From: Elephas maximus indicus
Taxonomy: Eukaryota > Chordata > Mammalia > Proboscidea > Elephantidae
Direction of reading: 5' to 3'
Length of the DNA stretch: 64,000 nucleotides
Assembly: GCF_024166365.1 (NCBI RefSeq)
Contig: NC_064827.1
Location: 47,892,635 to 47,956,634 of the forward strand
Position numbers and translations under genes: made by a program. Below are positions 36,417-47,800 of the stretch, in pieces. The notes under the pieces are model-generated. The model was not told the DNA's origin. It did no database searches and saw only the letters and a program-made list of their open reading frames with translations. Position 1 is the stretch's first letter, and each line of letters opens with the position of its first letter.

Positions 36417-37018
36417 TCATCGTACCCCTTTTGCAGAGGAGGAAGTTGAGAAGTTCCTGAGCAGGAAGGGACAAGAGAGCTAGCAGTTGAACCCAGGCAG
36501 AGGTGTAACTAAGCTAAGGCAGGTAGGGAAGGTGCCCAGGGCTCCGCTTGAGGAGGAGCGCTAACGAACAGTTTCTGTTGGCCATCGGAGTTTCCATCGC
36601 CAGCTGTGAGAGTTCACATTCAGCAATTTAAAACTAATTGCCATAGGTGGTCTTTTCCTTAGATGGGCTCCTGAACTCATTCCAAAGGCTGTGTACTTTT
36701 TCAGCATCCTGTGGAGACTCAGCACAGGAAGAAATTATTATTATGTGGAAGGAAGTTAGGGTAGGAGTCTCAACTTAAACATTGACTCTTCAGACTTCCT
36801 GAACACCATCTAAAGAAGTTCCTCTTATTAATCTCTCACACTGCACTCAATTTGCTTCCTTCGTTTAACTAATTATTATAATTTATAATAATATATTTAT
36901 GTGCAAATATAGTTTACTCTTTTATTGAAAACGACATGTATAGTAAACCACAGTTTACAGGAAAAGGACCATGACTATTTTGTTCACCGTTCTTCCCAGT
37001 ACCTGGCATGGAATTTTT

Positions 37019-37416
37019 TTTTTTTTTTATTAACTTTTATTGAGCTTCAAGTGAACGTTTACAAATCAAGTCAGACTGTCACATATAAGTTTATATACAC
37101 CTTACTCCGTACTCCCATTTGCTCTCCCCCTAATGAGTCAGCCCTTCCAGTCTCTCCTTTCGTGACAATTTTGCCAGCTTCCAACTCTCTCTATCCTCCC
37201 ATCCCCCCTCCAGACAGGAGATGCCAACACAGTCTCAAGTGTCCACCTGATATAATTAGCTCACTCTTCATCAGCATCTCTCTCCTACCCACTGTCCAGT
37301 CCCTTTCATGTCTGATGAGTTGTCTTCGGGAATGGTTCCTATCCTGGGCCAACAGAAGGTTTGGGGACCATGACCGCTGGGATTCCTCTAGTCTCAGTCA
37401 GACCATTAAGTATGGT
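37019..37416 (-). mobile_element. Afrotherian LINE 3' end, antisense, with target-site duplication
   Basis: A T-run followed by TTTATTGAGCTTCAAGTGAA and CAAATCAAGTCAGACTGTCA is the reverse of a LINE tail seen again at 60071. GGCATGGAATTTTT flanks it at 37005-37018 and 37017-37030 of the two sides respectively (second copy overlapping the element end by my count), so it is a 5'-truncated insertion of about 400 bp. Confidence 0.8.
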
Positions 37417-38826
37417 GGCATGGAATTTTTTGTTGCATGTACAAGTGAGGTGGAATTTGGAAAAAGGAAATAAGGTGTGTGTCACAGGTCAAAATCCTTC
37501 AGTGTATGAGTTGACTTCCACCTTCCACATCTCGCCAGGGCATGATAGTAAGCTTATTTTTTCAGGAACAGTGTGAAAACTGTAAACATTACAGGGATGA
37601 GGACCAAGGGTGAGGAAGGAGGAAGTAGGTGTGGGTAAGGGTATGACCAGTCAGGGTGCCTATAAATGGAACAACTGAGAAACAGGTACAAATCAGATTC
37701 TTTGGCCACTTGACAACTGGGTTGGGGAGCTTGGGTGGCTCAACACTTCACTTCTTCCTTGGAGGAACTTGCCAGAATGCCGACTTCAGAGGCAAGTCAT
37801 GGAAGTCAGTCATGTTCACCCAAGAGGCTGAATATGGCCTGGGTTAGAGAGAAGCCTTCAGGTTCCATGGAGGAGTAAACATATGAAGTCAGTTATGTGT
37901 GTCTCTTCACTGTCATTTTTCCTTTTCCACACTGCACATTCAGAAAATCTTTATTGGTATCCACTGGTTTTTCAAAAGTCCTCTACTTGGTAGGAAGGAG
38001 CCCAGATTCTGTGCACAAGAAGCTCTTGGTCCTGTAGGAACAAGGCTTGAAGAAACATAAGGACCAAGGCCTGGCCTGTCTTGTTCACCATTGTATCCCT
38101 AGGGCTTTGTCCTGGGCTTAGCTTGGAGTAGGTGCTCCAGATGGTTCCTGATCCAAGGGAACTCCCAGTATACAGGGGGTGACAGACCAGAGAAAAAGGT
38201 GGTAAGTGGGCAAAGAAGAGGGTACTTTGGGAGCCCTGAGAAGTTTGTTGGGGAGATTACGGAAGGTTCTGAGAGGGAGTGACTTCTTTACTGAAGAACC
38301 CACAGGAGGCGGCCAGGTTAGGTTCAGTATGGTGGTAGCGGAGGAGTGGGAAGTATGCAGGCAGAGAAAACAGCCTGTGCCAAAGCCTGGAGGTGAGAGA
38401 ACATGATCTTTTAGGGAAACTTAAAATAGTTCAGTGTGGTTGGAGCACAGAGTGGTGAAAAATTAGGCAGAAGTCAACTTCGGGAGGGGCTAAGGATAGT
38501 TGGAATGGCTACTGGGGCCTGAGACCTTAGGGTCTCTGGTCGGAGAAGCTGACCTCATCTCTACCTCCACCCCCATGGCCCAGCCCTCTGGGTACCCTAG
38601 TTTCTCCAAAACTAAGTTCTTTCTTGTCCTCTCTTGCCCGTACCAAAATAATTCCTCATTGGTTTTAATTTGTTTTTAAAGACATTCCCTCATGCCCTCA
38701 ACCATTTCACAGATTGAACACTGATTCATTATCCAAACAGAAAAAGCAACAGAAAGTGCTGGAAACTGACTTTAAAAACAAGAACAGGAATGGGATAAAA
38801 ATGGCACTTCTTTCTCCTTACTGTAG

Positions 38827-38960
38827 TCCATGGGTGGTGCAGACAGTTAACACATTTAACTGCTAACAGAAAGGCTAAAGGTTCAAGTCCACCCAGATGT
38901 GCCTTGAAAGAAAGGCCTGGCAATCTACCTCCAAAAAATCAGCCACTGAAAACCCTATGG
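38827..38960 (+). mobile_element. AfroSINE, second subtype, first half of an interrupted copy
   Basis: The head and mid-body are present up to GAAAACCCTATGG, where a LINE fragment interrupts it. The second half resumes at 39810. Confidence 0.9.
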
Positions 38961-39809
38961 GTGTGTAGGGACTGGGGTCTTAAAAGCTTGCAAGTGGCCA
39001 CCTAAGATACAATAATTGGTCTTTTCCCGTCCGGAGCAAAGAAGAGTGAAGAAAACCAAAGACTCAAGGAAATAAGGGCTAATGAACCAAATGAACTATG
39101 GCCTCCACTAGCCTGAAACTGGAAGAATTAGATGATGCCTGGCTACCACTACAGACCGCTCTGACTGGGACCACAATAGTAGGTCATGGACAGAGAGTGG
39201 GAGAGAAATGCAGAACAAAATTCAAACTCATAGATAAGACCATTTTTATTGATCTGATAAGGAGCCCTGTTAATGCAGCAGTTAAGGCGCTCAGCTTTAA
39301 CCACTAATCGAAAGTTCAGCAGTTCAAACTTACCAGCACTCCTCCACTGGAGGGAGATGTGGCAGTCAGCTTTGTAAAGTTTTACAGCCTTGGAAACCCT
39401 AGGGGGCAGTTCTACTCTGTCTTATAGGGTCGCTATGAGTTGGAATCCACTAGAAGGCAGTTGCTTTGGTTTTCTTTTTGTTTAGCTGGTCTGATAGACT
39501 AGTGGAACCCCCAAGTGTATGGCCCTTAGGTACTCTTCAAATTTGGAACTGAAATCACTCCCAGAAATTACATTATACAAGACCTAAAGGGAACATTTGC
39601 CCAAAAGCAAAGTTCAGAAGGGCAGCAGGGGGAAGAAAGCGGGGAGAATGGACATGGGGAGCCCAGAAAGAAAGAGGGGAGAGGGCTGACACATTCAGAG
39701 GTTTGCAACCAATGTCACAAAACAAGCTGTGTATAAACTGTTGAATGGGAAACTAATTTGCTCTATAAACTTTCACCTAAACAACAATAAAATGTTCAAA
39801 AAAAAAAGA
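38961..39809 (+). mobile_element. Afrotherian LINE 3' end inserted into an AfroSINE
   Basis: The element ends AACAACAATAAAATGTTC plus poly-A, so it is in sense. GAAAACCCTATGG on both sides (38948-38960 and 39810-39822) is its target duplication. It shares UTR wording with the antisense copy at 49825 (GACCGCTCTGACTGGGACCA against its reverse complement). It is itself interrupted by another AfroSINE at 39261-39487. Confidence 0.85.
39261..39487 (+). mobile_element. AfroSINE inserted within the LINE fragment
   Basis: GGAGCCCTGTTAATGCAGCA to TTTTCTTTTTGTTTAGC is a longer-type AfroSINE with the extra CCACTGGAGGGAGATGTGGC segment. A short repeat, TCTGATA, flanks it (about 39253 and 39490). Confidence 0.88.
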
Positions 39810-39895
39810 GAAAACCCTATGGAGCACAGTTCTACTCTAACACACATGTGGTTGCAGAAGTCAGAATTGACAACTAGTTTGTTGTTGATGGTAAG
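39810..39895 (+). mobile_element. AfroSINE, second half of the interrupted copy
   Basis: This resumes the copy from 38960: GGAGCACAGTTCTACTCTAA to GAATTGACAACTAGTTTG. Confidence 0.88.
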
Positions 39896-40429
39896 ATAAG
39901 GTACTATTTTAATTTACTGGAACTTTTTAATCACAAATAAAATGAATCAAACCTGCTTTCATAGGGTGATTATATTTACAGATGTGATTTCCTCATTTTT
40001 CCCTTTAAACTTAATATCCATTTATTCAAAGATTATGTAAACCATAATGGTTTTCTTTAGCCAAAAGTAACTGAGTTGCTGGTGTGTTGGATTTCATTTT
40101 CTCTGTAATCGGGAGTCTGTTGCTCAGCCTCACTGAGAATGTTAAAGGGAATTTCAATTAGAGAGACAAAGTGCGTGCTATCTAGGCTACCCTCACTCCA
40201 CAGGTGAATTCAATCTCCCACTTTTCTTTGGTTACTTCCTTTTGGCCCCCAAAAATGCACTTCTTCAAAATCCCTCAATTCTGGAGTCCCCCTCTAGCCT
40301 AGGGTCCATTTTCTACCTGCTTTTAACAACTGAGGTGTTTCCTCACCTCCCCTTTGCCACCAAAACTGCTGTCTCCAGTGGCATTCTGATCCCCAAGTCC
40401 ACTGATCTCGTTCCTTATTCTCTTGAACT

Positions 40430-40740
40430 GTTCTGGGCTTTTGACCCTGGGGGTCTCCTCTCCTCATGACACATGCTCTTTCTCTGTAGTCTGCTTTTGG
40501 TCTCTATTCTCCATTCCTTCTCAGGTAGCTGCACAAGGCTCAGTCCTCCACGTTGCTCATCCCTCTGCATACTCTTCAGCAGTCTAGTCTATCCTGGTAA
40601 TGGTTCCCAGATATCTCCAGACGGCACCTCTGTCTTGAGCTTCGACAAACTGTCTTCCTGTCTGGTGGGCAGCTTCACCTGCATACTTATACCAACATGT
40701 CCAAAACCAACTCTTCTCACCTCACACCTCCTCTTCTCTT
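40430..40740 (+). mobile_element. L2 LINE remnant
   Basis: CTGGTAATGGTTCCCAGATA and CCAACATGTCCAAAACCAAC occur in the order seen in L2 copies. The reading frame is decayed and the limits are approximate. Confidence 0.55.
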
Positions 40741-41439
40741 TATTGTTGTTACTTTGCTCATCAGTTCTGGTAAATTGGGTTGGAGATCAGTGTTATTTTT
40801 TCTTCAAACTGGCTCTAATTTCTCAATTTTGTCTGAAATCCAACCCAGTGTTTTTAGGAGCCCTGGCCTGGGAGGCAGTGGGGTTCTAGTTCTCACTTCC
40901 GCTCTGACTTCCTAAATGACTTCAGATAAGTCAGTGGAACTTCTTGAACCTGTTGCCTCATGCAATTGGATCGGGTACCACTTATTAAAAGCTTACCATA
41001 GAACTGGCATATGTTTTGTTGTGTGCATTTTCACCACGATCAAAAGAAGAAGAAAAAGAGAAGAGTGACATCTTAAACAAACAACTTACTACAAGTCAGG
41101 TGCTGTAATCAGGGCTCTGAAGGAACCTGACGAGATAGAGATAGGTACTGTATTTTCTAGTTCCAGAGAAAAAGTAAAATAACGTTCAGAAAAACTAAGT
41201 AACGTATTCATGATCAAAGAGGTGATTAGTGGCAGAAACTCACCAACTCTGTAAATTTAACCCAAAAATCCCGGTTCTTTCCATTACACCGTAGGGTGCA
41301 CTCTCTCCACGCCCTTATGAGCTGGAACTAGACTGAACCCTCGGAGGCAAGCATCTGCCTCTTTCCAGGAATGTTGGTTCATGAATTTCCGTAGGGACCC
41401 GACGAGGACTGCAGTTCACGTCTCCCGGCAAGGAGCCGC

Positions 41440-41677
41440 GCACTCTGTCTAGTAGAAGGACTGCTCCGCCAGGCCGCCATTCCCGCGGGCGGCCCCGCCC
41501 CCTCCCGTGATTGGCTGTCGGGAAGGAGGCGGGCCCCGGGGATTGGCTGCACGGCGGCCGCGGGCTGACGTGGCGGGGTCGGCGTGTGGGCCCAGCCGGG
41601 GTGCCGACCAAACGGACCCGAGGCGGCGGCGGCGGGTCAGAAGCGGGCCGTGCAGCGCCCGAGGGCGAGCCACCGCC
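41440..41677 (+). promoter_or_regulatory. NANS: NANS promoter and 5' untranslated region, in a CpG island
   Basis: A compact CpG island (about 41440-41900) has no TATA box. In order it carries an E2F-like TTCCCGCG (41480-41487), a GC box GGCCCCGCCCCCTCCCG (41491-41507) and two inverted CCAAT boxes. The CCAAT boxes read ATTGG at 41510-41514 and 41542-41546, 32 bp apart, inside near-identical GATTGGCTG words. A TGACGTGG (41566-41573) resembling the unfolded-protein response element follows. The transcription start should lie about 41570-41640. The factors named are inferred from motifs. Confidence 0.8.
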
Positions 41678-41809
41678 ATGCCGCTGGAGCTGGAGCTCTG
41701 TCCTGGGCGCTGGGTGGGCGGGCAGCACCCGTGCTTCATCATCGCAGAGATCGGCCAGAACCACCAGGGCGACCTGGACGTGGCCAAACGCATGATCCGC
41801 ACGGCGAAG
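41678..41809 (+). CDS. NANS: NANS coding exon 1
   Basis: The exon encodes residues 1-44, from MPLELELCPGRWVG to KRMIRTAK, including the first barrel strand and Glu24 in IIAEIGQNHQGD. The donor is AAG|GTGAGG, phase 0. Human has Met where this copy has Thr42. Confidence 0.96.
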
Positions 41810-44800
41810 GTGAGGAGGGCGCTGGAGTAGAGGGGCGCCGGGCGGGGCGGGGCCGCCTTCCTCTCGCGCTCCCCCACGCACGGCTTCCGGCCAGTCGTTC
41901 AGCTCCCCCAGTGTCATTTTCTAAATCGATCGAATATCCCTTCTCTTCTTCATCGCTCTGCCGCCCTTCTGATTTGTCTACACTGCAGCAGTTGCCTTCT
42001 AACCCGACCTCCCTCGCCCCCTTTCTGTTGCCAGAATGATCTTTCAGGTCACACCCGTGTCTGACACCGTCAGTGGCTCTGCGCTGCCCGTGGGTAAAAT
42101 CGAAACCCTTTAACATAGCCTCCAAGATCTTACTGATCAGGCCTGTCCTGCTTATTATATTTCACCTCTTGAAACCCTCCAGGGATATTCAGTTACTTTC
42201 AGTTCCTGAAAGTTGCTGTGGTCTCTCACCTGCCCTTTCCTGTGTTTGGAATAAGAAGCGGTTAAAAGCTGGGACTCTGGGTTCATTTATGAGCTGTGTG
42301 AATGTGGGCTAGTTCTTTCACCTGTCTGAGCCTCAGTTTCCTCATTTGAAAATTGGGGTTGATAATAATAGTACTTATACACTTGTTATGAGGATCAAAT
42401 AACTCACGTAAAGGTCTTAGCACAGTGCTTGGCACATACCCCGTTGCTGTCCAGTCGATTCTGACTCATGGTGACCCTACGTGTTACATAGGGTTTTGTT
42501 GGCTGTAATCTGTATAGAAGCAGAGCAGCAGGCCTTTCCTCCATATGCTTCTGGGTGGGTTTGAACCCTCAACCTTTAGGTTAGTAGTCACCCAGGGACC
42601 TTCTTGGCACATAAACAAAACCAAAAACCAAAACTATTGCCATCTAGGCGATACTGACTCATAGTGACCCTATAGGACAGAGTAGAACTGCCCCATAGTG
42701 CTTCCAAGGAGTGGCTGGTGGATTTGAACTGCTGACCTTCAGGTTAGCAGCTGTAGCTCTTAACCACTGTACCACCAGGGCTCTACTTGGCACGTAGGAC
42801 TCAATAAATGTTCACTATTAGTGATTTTTTTTTTTTTTATTAGTGATACGAAGTTTATGAGTTTCCATGCTCCTTCTTCTCTTAGCAAATTTCTACTAAT
42901 GTTCACAGTTACCTCTTGGAAGCTTTTCATCTCCCCCAGGTTGGGTTAGAGGCCCCTGCAATTGTTCCTGTCACCTTGCATTGCCATTACCTGTTTAAGC
43001 ATCTTTTTCTGGTACGCTGTGAATCCTCTGCAGGGAGGGACTGTCATGTTCTCCATTGTGGCCCCAGCTCCCAGCATAAGGTCTGAGCTGTGATTCCTTG
43101 GTTTAGAAATAGCTCACTCCATCTTTTCCCCTTCCCTTCCCTTCCCCTTTGGCCTTCTTCTCCTCCCCCCGCTTCCACTCTTCCACCTTCCCCTTCGCTT
43201 TGTCAAGGCTCTTCAGGTGATTTTCTGTCAGATGAGTAGAGTTTATCCTACTCTTTAAAGGCCAACTGCTTTTATGGAAACCTAAACCATTGAATCATAA
43301 AAAAAATACTTAAAACATAATAGTTGCTAGCATTTGCTGAGTGTTTTATCAGATGCTGGGCTAAGTGCTTTAAATGCACAATCTCATTTAATGCCTACAA
43401 TAATCCAGTGTGATAGATGCTGTTGATTTTATTTTACAAGCTCAGAGGAGGTAAGTAACTTTCGCAAAGGCACACAGTTAGTAAATAATAGATTTAAAGC
43501 CTTTGTTCCTAGCCACACCTTTGTACTATAACATTGTTTTCTAGGGAGGAAATTCCTACCCTTAATTTAGGAAACAACCTGTTTTTCCAAGGTGTGACTT
43601 CTTTGAGTGCTGAAGTTGTAAAAAAAATACCTGGAGACATTGAAGCCCTGGAAACAAAGTTGTAGTTGGTCTCTTTCTTTTAATTATGCGGACTAGTTGG
43701 GCAGGGGGAGAAAAATGAAGAGGTTGAGACTCAACAGTGGACTAGTAGTCAAGATGTTGTTTGTTCATTGATGGAGTAGGAGTCAAGATATCATTTACTA
43801 GCTGAATATTCTTGGACAGATGACTTTTCCTCTGTAGCCTTCAGTCTCCCTTGCTTTACAATAGTGTGTTTTGGATTTTTTTTTTATATTGAGCAGTAGA
43901 ATTTTTTGAAGCCTTTAAATTTTGGGATTTTTTTTGTCTTAGCTGCCATCTGTAGATGGAATTACATTTGCGAGCTTAGTTGCCCGGAGAGTGTTATATA
44001 CAAGCTAGCTTGTTCATACAATTAATCTGTTTGCAGTGTTAAAAGTAGAATTTATTCAAATTGTAATTAGAGATTTACTAAAGAAATAATACTTTTAACT
44101 TCCAAATTTTGATGCGAATGGAGCATCACACCTGTGCTCATCCCGGAGTCCTGTTGCTTGTTTTTTTGCTGGTAGAGAAGCAATAAAACCTTGACTAAAG
44201 AAACCATCATTATAGGCAAAAAGACCTAGGGTTGACCACAGCATTAAGCAGATAAAGCAATCACTCATTTTTGGAAAAGAAGTTGAGACAAAAAGAGGAG
44301 GAACCTGCCCTCCTTCGCATACAGCTGCTGTTAAGTGAACATAGTAGAACTTTATTTGAGCTCTTGTCATGAGCAGTTTCTGCCGTCTCACTTTTATCAT
44401 CTTTCTGTCAGGGGTATCTCTGTCCAGATGGAGACAAGCTTTTAACTTCTTGTGGGTAAGTCCACTTCTTGAGATGGGAGTGAGAAGCAGATGGAGCCAG
44501 AAGCGCTACTCACAGGAGGCTTCCTCGTTAACTTGTTGGAGGCCTGGGCTTAGCAGAAGTGCAGGTTGTAGTCCTGGGCCAGGAGGTACATGTTCTGCGG
44601 CCTTAGGAAAAGGATCCGGCAGTTTGTGCCAGTGACTCACTGCATGATTTTGGTCAGGCCACTCTGGGCCTTGGGATCTTCATCTAGACAATGAAAACCC
44701 TGTTGCCCGAGGCCACTCAGTTCTAATGTTCTTTGAACTCCTTTCCAGCGTCAAGTCCTGATAGTGTCATCTTGTGATTCTCCCAGAAGTGGGAGCAGCA

Positions 44801-47800
44801 CTCTCAGTAGTGACAGTTCTGGAGCCAAGAGGTTTTCAACGGCATCAATACCTCTGTGTCTACAGAAATGGCACTGAGCTAAGACTTGAGAGAGTTTTAT
44901 GTGATCTTTCTATCCATTAGTTCTTTGAAATAGTTTTGGGAGATTAGAGGCTGACTGGCAATAGATAGACACAGAATTATAGCTTTTATAGTCAGATGTT
45001 ACATTCAGTAGTGATGACAAACCATAAAACCAGTTGTCATCAAGTCGGCCCTGACTCATGGCGACCCCATGTGTGTCAAAGTAGAACTGTGCTCCATGGG
45101 GTTTTCAATGCCTGATTTTTTGGAAGTAGGTCACCAGGCCTTTCTCCCAAGGTGCCTCTGGGTGACTTGAACCTCCAACCTTTCAGTTAGCAGCGGAATG
45201 TGTTCACCACTTGCACCACCCAGGAACTCCAGGGATCACCTAGGCTGGGGCATTTCCAAGTTTTGTTTGCGTTTTGCCCCAGAACCTATTCAAATAATGT
45301 CATGTAAAAAAGCACAAGGGCAAAATTGCTAAAAGCAGAGGTGCTGTTGTTGAAGTCAGAGCAGGGAACACAGGGCTCTGTCCCTTTATCTCCCTTGACC
45401 CTTAAGAGCTGCTCAGAGCAGTTTACAAGTCCTGAAGCTAGCATAAACTGCTATTTGTATAAATGGAGAAACTGAGTCCAGAGACAGGAAGTGACTTACC
45501 CAAGATGACGTGGTGAGTTAGCATCAGAATTAAAGCCAAAATCTGACTTTTCTTAGATTCTGGCCCAGGGCTTATTTTACTGAGCTATATAACTGAAAAT
45601 TTTTCTTAGCTCTTTGATTCATTATTTTTCAGTATTACAACACAAAACAACACAAAGCAAAAAATACCTTTCTTTTTTTTTTTGCATTTTAAGAGGAAAA
45701 ATAGAGGGGAACTGTGATCCCTAAATGATGTTATTTTTCCTTCCAAACTGTCTTGCTCCTCCTATTCCTTTTCTTTGCGGGGACTTTACATCTCACAGCA
45801 GATAATGGCCTGGTCACACTTGCCCCGACATTTCTGTTCTCTGTGAGAATCCAGGTCATTGAAAGGAGTCCCGATGTGTGTTTCAGGAGTGTGGAGCTGA
45901 TTGTGCCAAGTTCCAGAAGAGTGAGCTGGAATACAAGTTTAATCGGAGAGCCTTGGAGAGGCCATATACTTCGAAGCATTCCTGGGGGAAAACCTACGGG
46001 GAACACAAACGTCACCTGGAATTCAGCCATGCCCAGTACAAGGAGCTGCAGAAATACGCCGAGGAGATTGGGATCTTCTTCACGGCCTCTGGCATGGACG
46101 AGGTGAGCCCTCTGCTGCTCTGTTGTTTACCACTTTAGCAGACCCAGGGGACAACAGGTGGTCTGGTGTCTTCGACTTAGAGCCAGCCCCAGGCCTTGCT
46201 CACCTTTCTGTGCCCAATTATATGGGAGGCCAAGGAGAGTTGAGGCTCAGTGAGAGCTGGTGAGAAGGGGACCTTAGTTTAAAAGACAGGTTGCATCTGC
46301 AGGAGTAGGCGACAGCCATGCTGGAGTTTCAGAGTCCCTCAGGCTTGTGGAAAACTGTAGCTGGGCTGGTTTTTCCCAGTGGAAAGCCATCTGGACTAGG
46401 AGTTGGGAAGCCAGAATTCTGCCAGTAGTTTGTCCCTGGCTAAGTAGACTTGGCTGACTTGGGTGGGGTGGCAGCGGTGTCATCCAGAAGGGAGTGGCAC
46501 ATGGGACAGTCATGAGGTGGTTTCTGGCTGGGCCATGTTGACATCCTAGAAGAGTCTAGCTGGTGCCAGCTCTTGGGTCCCATTTACTCTCTCACTTGCC
46601 TCCTTAAGATTCATCCACATGCTCTTTTTTCAAATATGAAAACTTTTTAATTGTAAAGATAATGTAACATTATTTTTAGAAAATAATTTAAGTTTAGAAA
46701 ACAAGAAAAGGGAAAAAACAAATACTGACCCATAATCCCCACATAGCAGCTCTTTTTATATATTTCCTCTTGAGAAAAAAACAAACAAACAAAAACCCCG
46801 TTGCCGTCAAGTCGATTCTGACTCCTAGTGAGACTGTAGGACAGAGTAGAACTGCCCCATAGAGTTTCCAAGGAGCGCCTAGCACTGAACCCCTGTATGC
46901 ATATTTTATTGCCTGGCTGTAATGTTTGCGATATTTTGTGTCATGCTTTTTGCAGTTAACACTGCACCCTGAGCTTTTACCCCCATAAGTGCTATGCTGC
47001 CAACCAAAAGGTTAACAGTTCAAATCCACCAGGTGCTCCTTGGAAACTCTATGGGGCAGTTCTACTCAGTCCTGTAGGGTCGCTATGAGTTGGAATTGAC
47101 TCAATGTTAACGGGTTTGTTTTTTTTGTTTTTGTTTAACCATTACACTATTTTTGGTCATGAAGGTTACTTTCATCTTTTTTCTATGTTTTGGGTTTCTT
47201 AGGCTAGCTTTCCCAAAATGGATTATTCGATAAAACCAAAGAACATTGTTATGTCTCTTGGGAATACTTGGATTCTTTGGCCAACCAGATTATCTGAAGC
47301 AGACCCCAGTTCATTCTCTTGGCCCCAGACCCTTTGTGCCACTGTTCCAACCCCAGAATATCACTGCCCAGCTGTCAGTATGGCTGAAATAAAAAACGGT
47401 GATAATACCAAATGCTGGCATGGATGCAGAGAAAATGAGTCACTACCACACTTGTGTAGTGGGACTGTAGAATGGTACACCCACTCAGGAAAATAGTAGG
47501 ATAGTTTCTTCCTTCCTTCTTTTCCCTTTCTTTTCCTTCCTTCTTTCCTTTCTAACAGCTTTCTGAGATATAATTCACATACCATACAACACACCTACTT
47601 AAAGTGTACTGGCAGTTTCTTATAAAGCTAGGCATGTGCTTGCTGTATGGCCCAGCAATTGCCATTTGGTAATTTCTCCCAAAAGAAATGAAAACTTACG
47701 TTTACAAAAAAAATGTATATGGATGTCCATAAAAGCTTTATTTGTAGTAACCCCAAACTGGGAACAACCCAGATGTTCTTCAGCAGGTAAACTGTTAAAC

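Larger units (their letters stand above)
28096..41440. other. ANP32B-NANS intergenic spacer
   Basis: No third gene was recognised in this 13-kb spacer. It holds AfroSINEs, several LINE 3' ends, MaLR and L2 remnants, MIR pieces (for example antisense at 30250-30310 and 31595-31690) and three CTCF-like motifs. The stretches 28700-30200 and 33490-34470 show no repeat I can name. Confidence 0.75.
41810..45886 (+). other. NANS intron 1
   Basis: The intron contains an L2 fragment (about 42030-42240), MIR (about 42270-42430), two tandem reverse AfroSINEs (42439-42785), another L2 piece (about 43010-43090), a polypyrimidine tract (43125-43200), an antisense MIR (43330-43500), and an AfroSINE (45019-45232). 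The stretch 43560-44980 shows nothing recognisable. Confidence 0.8.

Noticed and set aside
41315-41917. Open frames of up to 200 codons opposite NANS exon 1.
   Set aside because: They are antisense shadows of exon 1 and its CpG island.
44095-44400. A 101-codon frame on the - strand in NANS intron 1.
   Set aside because: No known family, no splice context fitting another gene, and no sign of a processed transcript.
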